Assembly: GCA_964546765.1 (NCBI GenBank)
Contig: CAZJKV010000006.1
Location: 1-46,026, forward strand
Length of the DNA: 46,026 bases
Direction of reading: 5' to 3'
DNA from: JAITWN01 sp964546765
Lineage (GTDB): Bacteria > Pseudomonadota > Gammaproteobacteria > SZUA-140
Of the stretch, positions 8,406 to 15,496 are shown in pieces (the stretch's first letter is position 1; each line of letters opens with the position of its first letter). The position numbers were made by a program, and so were the translations under genes. Under the pieces are notes generated by a model that ran no database searches, was not told the origin of the DNA, and saw nothing but the letters and a program-made list of their open reading frames with translations.

Positions 8406-9362
8406 TCAGAAATACAGATTTATCCGGAACAGCGTGCGCCATCCGTTGAAATCGAGCTCCATATCCCGGTAGGTCACGTCATCGAAAGAGTTCGCCTCTG
8501 CCAGATAGGTCAGGCGCTGCTGCAGATCGAGCTGGATCGGTGTGCGAAAGTTCAGGTTGTCCTCGGGCTGTATATCAGTGGTCAAGGTGGCATTTCCGAG
8601 CTTGAACTTCCTCGCGCTCACGGTATAACCGAGGTCGGCGCCGAGCGATAGCCAGTCCCGGAAGAAATACTCGCCGCCAAAACCGAGTTGCAGCATGAAA
8701 TGTCCGGTAGCTTGTGAATCCATGACAATGAATCGCTTGAAGGTTTCCGCGCCCGATGGATCGAAGCCGAAAACCAGCTCCTCGCGATAGTCGATGTCGA
8801 ATACCTCATGCAGGGCGACCCGGCTGTAAAACCGGTATTTCCTGTCCACGGGGCTCAGAATGCGCTGCCAGCCGATGAAGTACTGGAAGTACGACACCCT
8901 GCCGCTGCGCTCATAGCCGACCGCAGTCAGCGCGCCCTGAAAAGGGATCTCGGTGCGCAGTGACGCGGCCGAGCCGCTCTCCCAGACGCTTGCCCCGATG
9001 AACAGTGTGTTGCGCTCATCAATCCTCAGGCCGACCTCGATGCCCGCCTCGGTGCCGTGCGCCATCTCCGGCAGCGGGTTCTCGATCATGAAGTCGAAAT
9101 CGAAGCCCTCGTCGAGACCGGCTGGAATCAGCCGGCCACGTCCCGGCAGCGGCGCCCTGAACTCTCCGCTGTTCAGCAGCTTGAGTCGCGGACTGTGGAT
9201 GCCGATGAGCGGCGTGACGCTCCAGCGATCGGTGTCGGCGCGGACGTCGCCCGCACAGACAGGCAGCAGGGCGGCGAAGCAGGCAACCAGCGCAAAGGCT
9301 CGCACGCCGCGCCTCGTACCGCGATGCCATGACTGCATTATCTGTCGGCCGATCGATCTCAT
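8406..9362 (-). CDS. Predicted outer-membrane beta-barrel protein, unknown function
   Basis: I do not recognise this family. From the ATG at 9362 it has 318 residues; an ATG at 9338 would also give a good signal peptide (basic residues, then VRAFALVACFAALLPVCAG, cleavage near VRA-DT). The frame is open further upstream, but that part overlaps the preceding gene. The mature part shows repeated alternating aromatic/polar strands (SYFQYFIGWQRI, YRFYSRVALHEVF, HFMLQLGFGGEYFF) and ends FRINLYF, with a terminal Phe typical of barrels handled by BAM. It lies 22 bp after the DUF1302-like gene and 10 bp before the TPR-barrel gene, consistent with one transcript. Confidence 0.65.
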   Translation of the reverse strand: MRSIGRQIMQSWHRGTRRGVRAFALVACFAALLPVCAGDVRADTDRWSVTPLIGIHSPRLKLLNSGEFRAPLPGRGRLIPAGLDEGFDFDFMIENPLPEMAHGTEAGIEVGLRIDERNTLFIGASVWESGSAASLRTEIPFQGALTAVGYERSGRVSYFQYFIGWQRILSPVDRKYRFYSRVALHEVFDIDYREELVFGFDPSGAETFKRFIVMDSQATGHFMLQLGFGGEYFFRDWLSLGADLGYTVSARKFKLGNATLTTDIQPEDNLNFRTPIQLDLQQRLTYLAEANSFDDVTYRDMELDFNGWRTLFRINLYF

Positions 9363-9384
9363 CACGCGCACATGGGCGTCCGTT

Positions 9385-10905
9385 TCAGAATGAATACCTG
9401 AACTCGAGGAACAGGCGATCATTATCGTTGAAGTTTCCGAAGAACTGCGCCTGCTCGATAAGGCTCGCGCCGATGATCGCGGCGCCCCCGCCAGGCGATC
9501 CAAGCAGGGAACGCCGGCCGAAGAACAGGTCGGCCCCGGTCGCTATCTGGAACTGGCTGGTGAGGTTGAAGATCGCCTTGGGCTTCAGGTACAGCTCCTC
9601 GAGACTGACCAGTCCGATCGCGAGCAGCTGGAAGACGGCGTTGTATTGCGGCACCGGCTTGCGGGCAAAAAGCGTCAGCGAGGTGTCGTAGCGGTCCTGG
9701 ATCATCTGGTCGTCGTAGTCCATGATCACCCATTGCGAAATCGCCGGCGAGAAGTCTATACCCCACAGGCTGAAGTCGTAACCGAGACCCCAGCGGACAT
9801 GCCGCTTCTGCACCGCGCCCTGGTCATCAAGAAAGCCGTCGAGATTCCGGTCGGTGTCGGCACGCAGTCCGAAATACTTGTCGGGCACATAGGCGATTTC
9901 CGTCTTGATCACACCCCGCCCCGCGGGCCTGACCAGCGTCGCGCCGTAAACGTTGATCCGGGAATAGGTCGGAAAAAAATCGGGATCGAGGACGGAATCG
10001 ATCTGCGCGGAGCGAAACACGACGGGGAAGCTGTCCCATGTGTACAGATAACTCAGGGACACGTCGCCGCCCATCATGTTCGTTGAAAAGCGCAGGCCGA
10101 AATCGGAGTTTCTGAAGCTCCTGCGCGGAAAGCGCGTGATCACCACGTCGTCCTCGTCGCGAATGTCCTGCAGGAGCTCCCATTCGGAGCCGCGCGGGGC
10201 GGGCTCGTGAAAGCGAATGTCGGGTATCCAGAGAAACTGGATATCGCCGAGCTCCCCGTAGTAATCCGTTTTGAGCGACCATTGCGGGATCCGGTAATCG
10301 AGCAGGTCGGGCAAGATCAGTTCACGGAAATCCAGCGGATTGATCTCGTCGGTGATCCGGATGCCCTCGAACACACCCCAGATCACGAACTGCCTGCCGA
10401 TGCGGACATCGAGCCTGTCGAAATACATGTCGAGATAAAACTCCCGAACATCGGCGACCGGAGAATCCTTCTCCTGCTCGAGGTTGTCGATGAACACCAG
10501 CGGCTGGTCGTCGTCGCGCGCGAACCGGGCGCTGATGGTCTCGTAGGCGAACAGCTCGTAGGCCAGGTCATGATAGGCCCAGCCCGAAAATACCAGCCGG
10601 TAATCCTGTGCCAGGGAATATTCACCGCCGAGCCAGATGATATTTCGCATCTTGGTGATCGAACGGGGTTCGCGAAACCGGTAGGCGGTTTCGTTCTTCA
10701 GGTAACCGCCGAGGGTAAGGCGATCGATCAGCGACGGGGCGGGCGCGGCGTCGCCGGCTGCCGCGTCTTCGAGGAAAATGGCTTCCAGCCCGGCATCCGG
10801 TTCCTGGGCATGAAGGACCCGGATGTCCGGATCAATGACCAGCAGGGCGAGTATCAGGGTGAAGGCGTGGAATGTCCTGACGGGCTTCAGGCATCGACTT
10901 TGCAT
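9385..10905 (-). CDS. DUF1302-like outer-membrane beta-barrel protein
   Basis: This is a predicted exported barrel of 506 residues from the ATG at 10905; a TTG at 10914 is an alternative. The signal peptide is FHAFTLILALLVIDPDIRVLHAQ with cleavage near residue 34. The segment IGRQFVIWGVFEGIRITDEINPLDFRE resembles the conserved block of DUF1302 proteins (GRQ..WGE...D.INP.D). These are large outer-membrane barrels often encoded with RND-like or lipid-trafficking genes. The C-terminus FLEFRYSF ends in Phe. Its start overlaps the 3' end of the zinc-ribbon regulator by 19 bp, so the two are probably translationally coupled. The function of DUF1302 proteins is not settled, and the family call rests on motif resemblance only. 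Confidence 0.7.
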   Translation of the reverse strand: MQSRCLKPVRTFHAFTLILALLVIDPDIRVLHAQEPDAGLEAIFLEDAAAGDAAPAPSLIDRLTLGGYLKNETAYRFREPRSITKMRNIIWLGGEYSLAQDYRLVFSGWAYHDLAYELFAYETISARFARDDDQPLVFIDNLEQEKDSPVADVREFYLDMYFDRLDVRIGRQFVIWGVFEGIRITDEINPLDFRELILPDLLDYRIPQWSLKTDYYGELGDIQFLWIPDIRFHEPAPRGSEWELLQDIRDEDDVVITRFPRRSFRNSDFGLRFSTNMMGGDVSLSYLYTWDSFPVVFRSAQIDSVLDPDFFPTYSRINVYGATLVRPAGRGVIKTEIAYVPDKYFGLRADTDRNLDGFLDDQGAVQKRHVRWGLGYDFSLWGIDFSPAISQWVIMDYDDQMIQDRYDTSLTLFARKPVPQYNAVFQLLAIGLVSLEELYLKPKAIFNLTSQFQIATGADLFFGRRSLLGSPGGGAAIIGASLIEQAQFFGNFNDNDRLFLEFRYSF

Positions 10906-11330
10906 TTGTCGCAAAGAATAACATGATCCTCACCGGGCGCGGCGAGACCGAGCATGACGACAGCGCCGGCGCCGATGTGTCGCCTGCAACCCGAGCACTG
11001 CATGCCCCGGTTCAGCACGATGTCTTCCCATCCGATCACGCCAGGGTAGCGTTCACCCCGCGCGACAGCGGCAATCCTGCCCGGCGCATGCCGGTCACCG
11101 TCATCGACCGTGGTGTTGCTGAAGGCATCCTCGAGGATGTTGCGGATCAGGATCGAGACCGGGATGCCGAGGCTTTCCGCCTTCGCGATGACCTTGTCCC
11201 TGAGTTCCTTCGGAACGCGCGCGCCGAGATACTGCTGCTTGCGCGCGAGCGCGGACTGTCTTGCCTTGTCGCTCATGGCCCTGGCCTGTTTACGACCAAG
11301 GTTACGCATCTCTCTCGCGAAATCGTTCAT
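10887..11330 (-). CDS. Ribbon-helix-helix / zinc-ribbon transcriptional regulator
   Basis: This 147-residue protein is probably a DNA-binding autoregulator. Residues 34-70 fit a ribbon-helix-helix: strand QYLGARVP, helix KELRDKVIAKAESLG, then IPVSILIRNILEDAF. The N-terminal 33 residues are strongly basic. The C-terminal part has two CxxC pairs (Cys112/115 and Cys140/143), a likely zinc ribbon. The start ATG at 11330 is fixed by a strong AGGGGGAG ribosome site; the longer frame upstream crosses the promoter. An almost perfect palindrome lies 50-85 bp upstream over the -35/-10. It heads the barrel operon. I do not know a named family with this combination; the DNA-binding role is inferred. Confidence 0.7.
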   Translation of the reverse strand: MNDFAREMRNLGRKQARAMSDKARQSALARKQQYLGARVPKELRDKVIAKAESLGIPVSILIRNILEDAFSNTTVDDGDRHAPGRIAAVARGERYPGVIGWEDIVLNRGMQCSGCRRHIGAGAVVMLGLAAPGEDHVILCDKCKVDA

Positions 11331-11378
11331 GGCTCCCCCTGTGCTGGCTGACCCGGGAAGTTGTTCCGGCGAGGTCAG

Positions 11379-11415
11379 GTTATACATTGTATAACAAACG
11401 TTATACAAATACAAC
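11379..11415 (-). promoter_or_regulatory. Promoter with overlapping palindromic operator
   Basis: On the minus strand TTGTAT (11408-11403) and TATAAC (11384-11379) are 18 bp apart, a plausible sigma70 promoter for the regulator/barrel operon. The palindrome GTTATACATTGTATAAC (11379-11395, 8-bp arms around one base) lies over the -10. A further half-site GTTATACA begins at 11400, exactly 21 bp (two helical turns) from the first, followed by a degenerate partner. This layout is expected of an autorepressor binding cooperatively on one DNA face. Confidence 0.7.
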
Positions 11416-11424
11416 CGGCGCCGC

Positions 11425-12282
11425 TCAGGGCTCGCGCTGGAATCGCTCGATGACCTCGGGACCCCTATGCAGGGAGCGGGCGCTGAACAGTTCGTCTTCA
11501 AGGCCGACATTGACCCGCATCTCGCTCAACTGGAACACCGACGCGCTCTCGGTCCGGCGGCTCCTCACCAGTACACGCTCCCACACCCAGGCGTCGCCGA
11601 TCTGCTGCCACTTGATGAACTGGTCCTTGAGGAGTTCACCCGCGGTGTCATAGTAGTCGATGCGCGCAGTGACGCATCCATCCCAGTCATCGGTCTTGAT
11701 AAACCAGAACACGCGCTTGCCGTAGAGTGGGTTCTGTTCCTTCGGGACGCTTTCGACGACATAGAAGTCGACATCCTCGACGGTGCTGACGCCGATGTAA
11801 CGGTGATCGTCATCGTCCACCGCCCGTGGCGAGACATCGGCATAGGTCAGATTCGAGTTCAGAAAGCTGTCGCCCGGGTCACGTATCGTGACCCGCCTGA
11901 TCTTTTTCAGCAGGGGCAGATAGATCCATTGATCCACCGGACGTTTCGACGCCGGCAAATAGGCGACGCGCATGAAGGCTGCGCCCCTTGCATCCGGGGG
12001 ATAGATCGTGAACAGCAGCATCTTGTCGGCGACGTCATCAGCGCCCCGGTAATCCTTCCAGAAGCGCATGTATTCGCTTTTTCTGATACGGCCGTCGCGA
12101 TCCCTGAGCGTGACGCTGAATTTGCCCTGCTGATCCTCGCCCGGATACCTGTCGGCGCAGCGCTGGTAGAGGTCGACGCCGGTCAGTGTGTCTTCCGGTC
12201 CGGCCGCCAGCGCGGCCACGCCGGGGAATCCGCACCACAGCAGCAGCGCGAGTCCTGGCAGTAACCGGCAACGCGTCAGCAT
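11425..12282 (-). CDS. LolA-like outer membrane lipoprotein-sorting family protein
   Basis: This 285-residue protein has the signal peptide MLTRCRLLPGLALLLWCGFP and cleavage near ALA-AG. The ATG at 12282 follows a GAGG ribosome site; the longer frame upstream runs through a terminator and is not used. The mature part matches the COG2834-type 'outer membrane lipoprotein-sorting protein' group: a DRDGRIRKSEYMRFWKDYRGADDVADKMLLF start, RPVDQWIYLPLLKKIRR, DSFLNSNLTYADV and a late LLKDQFIKWQQIGDAWV. These LolA-fold periplasmic proteins usually accompany MMPL/RND transporters and barrels and probably carry a lipid. No transporter gene is adjacent, but a DUF1302-like barrel lies just downstream, beyond the operator. 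Confidence 0.8.
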   Translation of the reverse strand: MLTRCRLLPGLALLLWCGFPGVAALAAGPEDTLTGVDLYQRCADRYPGEDQQGKFSVTLRDRDGRIRKSEYMRFWKDYRGADDVADKMLLFTIYPPDARGAAFMRVAYLPASKRPVDQWIYLPLLKKIRRVTIRDPGDSFLNSNLTYADVSPRAVDDDDHRYIGVSTVEDVDFYVVESVPKEQNPLYGKRVFWFIKTDDWDGCVTARIDYYDTAGELLKDQFIKWQQIGDAWVWERVLVRSRRTESASVFQLSEMRVNVGLEDELFSARSLHRGPEVIERFQREP

Positions 12283-12319
12283 ACCGGGTCCTCGCGCCTG
12301 CACTGGCAGGGTATGGGCG

Positions 12320-12350
12320 AAAAAAAAGAGAAGGGCGGCGCCCTTCTCTT
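12320..12350 (-). terminator. Rho-independent terminator
   Basis: The 10-bp stem AGAGAAGGGC/GCCCTTCTCT (12327-12336 with 12340-12349) has a 3-nt loop. On the minus strand it is followed by eight T (12327-12320). It ends the transcript of the secreted-protein gene at 12395-13309 and separates it from the LolA-like gene. Confidence 0.92.
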
Positions 12351-12394
12351 TATGGTCTTCACATGGTGCTCCTGCAAGGATACCGCTGATATTG

Positions 12395-13309
12395 TTACTG
12401 CTGCAGGGACGGCGGCGTGGCGCCGAAGGTCTGGTCCCAGACGAACGGCGGCGTGGCGCCACCCGCACCATCGTTGATGCCGGTGCTGTCGAGCGAGAAT
12501 GTCGTGGCTTCATCGGGGGTGGTAATGTTCGTCACGCCCTGGAAACCGAACAGCGAAACGCCCTGACCCTCGAGATTTATCTGCTGGCCGATCCAGCGCA
12601 TCATCACCTCGTCGCCGTTGGCCCACGCAACCGTACAGTCGGCTTCCTGGCATTCGCCAAACGTGACACTGCTTGCGCTGGTGAACTGGCCGCTGCGTTG
12701 CTCGAGGAGGAAACGCTGCTGGTCATCGATCGGCGTACCGTCGGCGAAAATGACCTGCTGATCGATGGTCATGCTCCGGTCCTGGACCTCGCCGTTCGCG
12801 TCATGAATGATCAGCATGTCGAAGGTCGAGATGAATTCGTTGTCGGGGCCGGTGAAACTCTGGTTGATCACGAGGTTCGGGTTCTGTTCGTTTGGCGTCG
12901 GGTTCGCCCATCCGATCTGCAGCGAGCTCGTGTTCACGAAGACGCCGTTGACATCGGTCTGCTGGTGCGACTGCTGGGCCAGGATGCCGTTGTCGGCGCC
13001 CTGCCGCACGAAACTCTCGTCCCGATAGATATTCGGGTCCCCGGTATTCGCGTTCGGATCAGTGATGATTGTCCAGATGTAGGTCGGTTCACCGACCGCG
13101 GTCACCGAGATCTGGGAAAAACCGTCCGTGCCGCCAACCAGGATCTCGCAGTTGAAGCCAGTGGGACACTGTTCGGTAATGACGCCGTTGTTCACGGTCC
13201 ACCCGCCGAATACCGGCAGCGGTGCGGCCGCCTGTGTTGCGAGCGGAAACAGCGCCATCGCGGGTGCCACTGCAAGAATGCCGTACAGGCCTCTCATACC
13301 CTTGGTCAT
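12395..13309 (-). CDS. Secreted protein of unknown function
   Basis: I do not recognise this 304-residue protein. It starts at the ATG at 13309, behind a purine-rich AGGGGG/CAGGA ribosome site. The signal peptide is MRGLYGILAVAPAMALFPLATQAAA with cleavage after TQA. The mature part is acidic, Gln- and Asn-rich and mostly beta-strand in character. It contains Cys pairs (EQCPTGFNCEI, and CQEADC later) that could form disulfides, as expected of a periplasmic or extracellular protein. It has no C-terminal Phe and no lipobox. It has its own terminator, so it is monocistronic. Confidence 0.7.
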   Translation of the reverse strand: MTKGMRGLYGILAVAPAMALFPLATQAAAPLPVFGGWTVNNGVITEQCPTGFNCEILVGGTDGFSQISVTAVGEPTYIWTIITDPNANTGDPNIYRDESFVRQGADNGILAQQSHQQTDVNGVFVNTSSLQIGWANPTPNEQNPNLVINQSFTGPDNEFISTFDMLIIHDANGEVQDRSMTIDQQVIFADGTPIDDQQRFLLEQRSGQFTSASSVTFGECQEADCTVAWANGDEVMMRWIGQQINLEGQGVSLFGFQGVTNITTPDEATTFSLDSTGINDGAGGATPPFVWDQTFGATPPSLQQ

Positions 13310-13610
13310 GTCCTGAATCCCCCTGGAGATAATTCCGTCTGCCAGTCCACGACGCCGTCCTACCGCGCCGCTGAGTAACCTGTCATCCGAACCGCGATAT
13401 GATGATGTGAACCAAGTCCTTCGTGGCGCTTGAGAAACACGATCCAACGGTATACGCCGACAGCCCATTAGAACATTGCGAACATGCACATATCTTAGCA
13501 CCGTGCTCTGAAAAAAGTCCATCCGGATCGGCTCTCAGGACCACCCCTGAAGATCGTAACACAATAAAATAGATAGTGTGAACAGGGTGCTGGCCCGGCC
13601 GCGCCCGGGC
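13310..13610. other. Intergenic region with candidate promoter
   Basis: This 301-bp stretch separates the secreted-protein gene from the histidine phosphatase and holds no convincing gene; the open frame extending upstream from 13309 has no family features. On the minus strand TGGACT (13521-13516) and an extended -10 TGCTAAGAT (13500-13492) are spaced 18 bp apart. They could drive the secreted-protein gene with a leader of about 180 nt. Confidence 0.35.
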
Positions 13611-14234
13611 TCAGGACCGTTGGCAGATGTTCAGATAGATCAGGTTATTTTGCTGTGCGCCATATTCGACACGAGTGAGCGATCCGTAGTCGATGGTCAG
13701 GCGCCGGTAGGCCGCGATCGGCATCGTCAGCGCTTCGGTGATGCACATCCGGATCGGTCCGACATGAGCAACGACGACGATGAGCTGACCGGGATGGGCC
13801 GCGACGATCCCGGCGAGGGCGTCGGTGACGCGCGTCATGTGGTCATTGATGGCCTCGCCGCCCTCGGGTACGAAAAAGACCGGATCACTTTTCCAGGCCT
13901 TGAAATCCTCGGGGTAATCCCGCGCAATGTCGTCGAAATAGAGGCCGTCCCAGATGCCGAACGGGCGCTCCTTCAAACGCACATCGAAATGCAGCGGCGC
14001 ACCGGTCGCGTCGACGATCGCGGCGGCGGTCGTGCGGGTCCGGTTCATCGGACTCGCATAGATGACATCAACCTGCTCGCCGGCCAGCATGACGCCCGCA
14101 TGTCGGGCCTGTTCGAGTCCCCGCTCCGTCAGACCGGGATCCTCCCGGTCATCGCAATACAGGCGCTTGGAGGGGAAATCCGCCTGCCCGTGACGGACGA
14201 AGATCACGCCCGTGGTCTTTTCCTTCTCTCTCAT
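13611..14234 (-). CDS. Histidine phosphatase family protein (phosphoglycerate mutase-like)
   Basis: This 207-residue protein belongs to the histidine phosphatase superfamily, whose members form a phosphohistidine intermediate. The catalytic RHG is at residues 14-16 (VIFVRHGQAD). The second-site Arg lies in SPMNRTRTTA, the acid/base Glu in LKERPFGIWDG, and the second His in VVAHVGPIRM. The substrate cannot be told from sequence; close relatives include cobalamin phosphatase CobC and broad-specificity GpmB-like enzymes. It starts 30 bp downstream of nikR on the same strand, so the two are probably co-transcribed, although a link to nickel is not obvious. Confidence 0.85.
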   Translation of the reverse strand: MREKEKTTGVIFVRHGQADFPSKRLYCDDREDPGLTERGLEQARHAGVMLAGEQVDVIYASPMNRTRTTAAAIVDATGAPLHFDVRLKERPFGIWDGLYFDDIARDYPEDFKAWKSDPVFFVPEGGEAINDHMTRVTDALAGIVAAHPGQLIVVVAHVGPIRMCITEALTMPIAAYRRLTIDYGSLTRVEYGAQQNNLIYLNICQRS

Positions 14235-14264
14235 GCGAGTTCCCGAACGACTGCGCGTCCGACC

Positions 14265-14726
14265 TCAGGTCATCGGGCGGCTGTGCACATGAGGATGGCC
14301 CCCATGGGAATGGCTGGCCTCGCTCAGGTCGACCGGGACCATGTTGAGCTTGCCATGTCGAACGCCGCGTTCCGCCATGACGGCATTCGCAAAACTGCGA
14401 ATCTCCCTGACGGATCCCCGCAACAGGGCGATCTCGAGACAGTGATCATGATCCAGGTGGACGTGTGTGCTTGAAAGGTGGAGCTCATGGTGCTTGTGAT
14501 GCACGCGGGTGATGCGACTGGCGAGTTCGAGCTCGTGGTGGTTATAGACATAGCTCAGGCTTGCGACGCAATGTCCATCATCCGATTTTTCCAGCCGCTC
14601 CTTTTCGAGCTGCTGACGAATGAGATCACGCATCGCTTCCGACCGGTTGTTGTATCCCCGCTCCTTTATAAACGCATCGAACAACTCGGCCAACGCCGAA
14701 TCCAGCGACATGGTTATACGTTCCAT
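14265..14726 (-). CDS. nikR: Nickel-responsive transcriptional regulator NikR
   Basis: NikR is a tetrameric nickel sensor that represses nickel uptake genes. The 153-residue protein has an N-terminal ribbon-helix-helix (MERITMSLDSALAELFDAFIKERGYNNRSEAMRDLIRQQL) and a C-terminal ACT-type nickel domain. The high-affinity ligands of the E. coli protein are recognisable: a His in the VHHKHHEL segment, HVH in STHVHLDHDHCLE, and the Cys in that block. The RGVRHG segment is also conserved. The C-terminus adds a short His-rich tail (SHSHGGHPHVHS). The ATG at 14726 was chosen because it gives the canonical RHH start; the frame is open further upstream. The likely target is the nikL-M-Q-O cluster 3 kb away, which carries GTATGA half-sites. 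Confidence 0.94.
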   Translation of the reverse strand: MERITMSLDSALAELFDAFIKERGYNNRSEAMRDLIRQQLEKERLEKSDDGHCVASLSYVYNHHELELASRITRVHHKHHELHLSSTHVHLDHDHCLEIALLRGSVREIRSFANAVMAERGVRHGKLNMVPVDLSEASHSHGGHPHVHSRPMT

Positions 14727-14935
14727 TATTTCGTCCCGGTATGACACTTCTGCAAACACGGCTGTGGAGTCCGTTCGTCCCGTGACCACGCCCGGCGCCC
14801 TCATACGCCGTTCCAGGACCTCCACGCCACCCCGGCCCGCAGTATCGGACCTTTCACAAATAATACAGGAAAAACATACGAATGAGACATAAAACTGACG
14901 CTTGGTTGGCTCAGGGTATGTCTCGGGATGCCGGC

Positions 14936-14989
14936 TTGCCTGACCTGCCCGGGGCCGGATACAATATCCCTACCGTGGGGGGGTGGGTA
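14936..14989 (+). promoter_or_regulatory. copZ-csoR-copA promoter with G-tract CsoR-family operator
   Basis: TTGCCT (14936-14941) and TACAAT (14960-14965) are spaced 18 bp apart. Just downstream, CCCTACC (14968-14974) and a G7 tract followed by TGGGTA (14976-14989) form an imperfect inverted repeat. CsoR/RcnR-family repressors bind G/C-tract sites of this kind, so a bound repressor would cover the start site. The AGGAGG ribosome site of copZ follows immediately. Confidence 0.55.
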
Positions 14990-15002
14990 AAGGAGGAACA
15001 CG

Positions 15003-15203
15003 ATGATTGAACTGAAGATTGAAGGCATGAACTGTGGTCATTGCAAGAAGGCAGTCGAACAGGCCCTGGCCTCGGTCCCGGGCGTTGAACGGGTCGTCGA
15101 GGTCAGCGTCGAGAGGGGCAGCGCGCGCGTCGACGGCGACGCGGATCCGCGTGCCCTGATCGCCGCGGTCGTGGACGAAGGATACCAGGCATGGCAGGCC
15201 TGA
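15003..15203 (+). CDS. copZ: Copper chaperone CopZ (HMA domain)
   Basis: This 66-residue cytosolic heavy-metal-associated domain protein delivers Cu(I) to the P-type ATPase. The GMNCGHC metal loop is at residues 8-14, with the usual ferredoxin-like pattern around it. A perfect AGGAGG ribosome site 6 bp before the ATG fixes the start. It is the first gene of a tight operon: its 3' end overlaps the CsoR-family gene by 13 bp, and copA follows. Confidence 0.92.
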   Translation: MIELKIEGMNCGHCKKAVEQALASVPGVERVVEVSVERGSARVDGDADPRALIAAVVDEGYQAWQA

Positions 15204-15496
15204 TCGCGAACACGCATTGCCAGTCGCTGAACCTGGATCCGGCGACCCGCGCCGAGGCGACGCGCCGCTTGCGGTCGATCCGGGGACATGTCGAGGGCAT
15301 CCTGAGAATGCTCGATGACGATTCGGTGTACTGCGTCGATGTCCTGAAGCAAGTCAAGGCCGTCGACGGCGCGATAAAGAAGATCAACTCGCTCGTGCTG
15401 CGCAGCCACCTGCACGAACATGTCGTCACCGCCGCATCGCGCGGAGACGCCGGCGCAATTGTCGACGAGCTGATGGAACTGCTGAAATACCGTTGA
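15191..15496 (+). CDS. csoR: CsoR-family metal-sensing repressor (C-H-H ligand set)
   Basis: This 101-residue four-helix DNA-binding repressor of the CsoR/RcnR/FrmR family loses DNA affinity on binding metal. The family core LRSIRGHVEGILRMLDDDSVYCVDVLKQVKAV is clear. Metal ligands at the standard spacing are Cys48, His73 and His77 (SHLHEHV), so the third position is His rather than the Cys of classical CsoR. Thermus CsoR also uses C-H-H, and RcnR uses these three plus an N-terminal His. Context (copZ upstream, copA overlapping by 4 bp) argues for copper. The N-terminus also carries His9 and Cys10. A nickel or formaldehyde sensor is the alternative reading. Confidence 0.88.
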   Translation: MAGLIANTHCQSLNLDPATRAEATRRLRSIRGHVEGILRMLDDDSVYCVDVLKQVKAVDGAIKKINSLVLRSHLHEHVVTAASRGDAGAIVDELMELLKYR

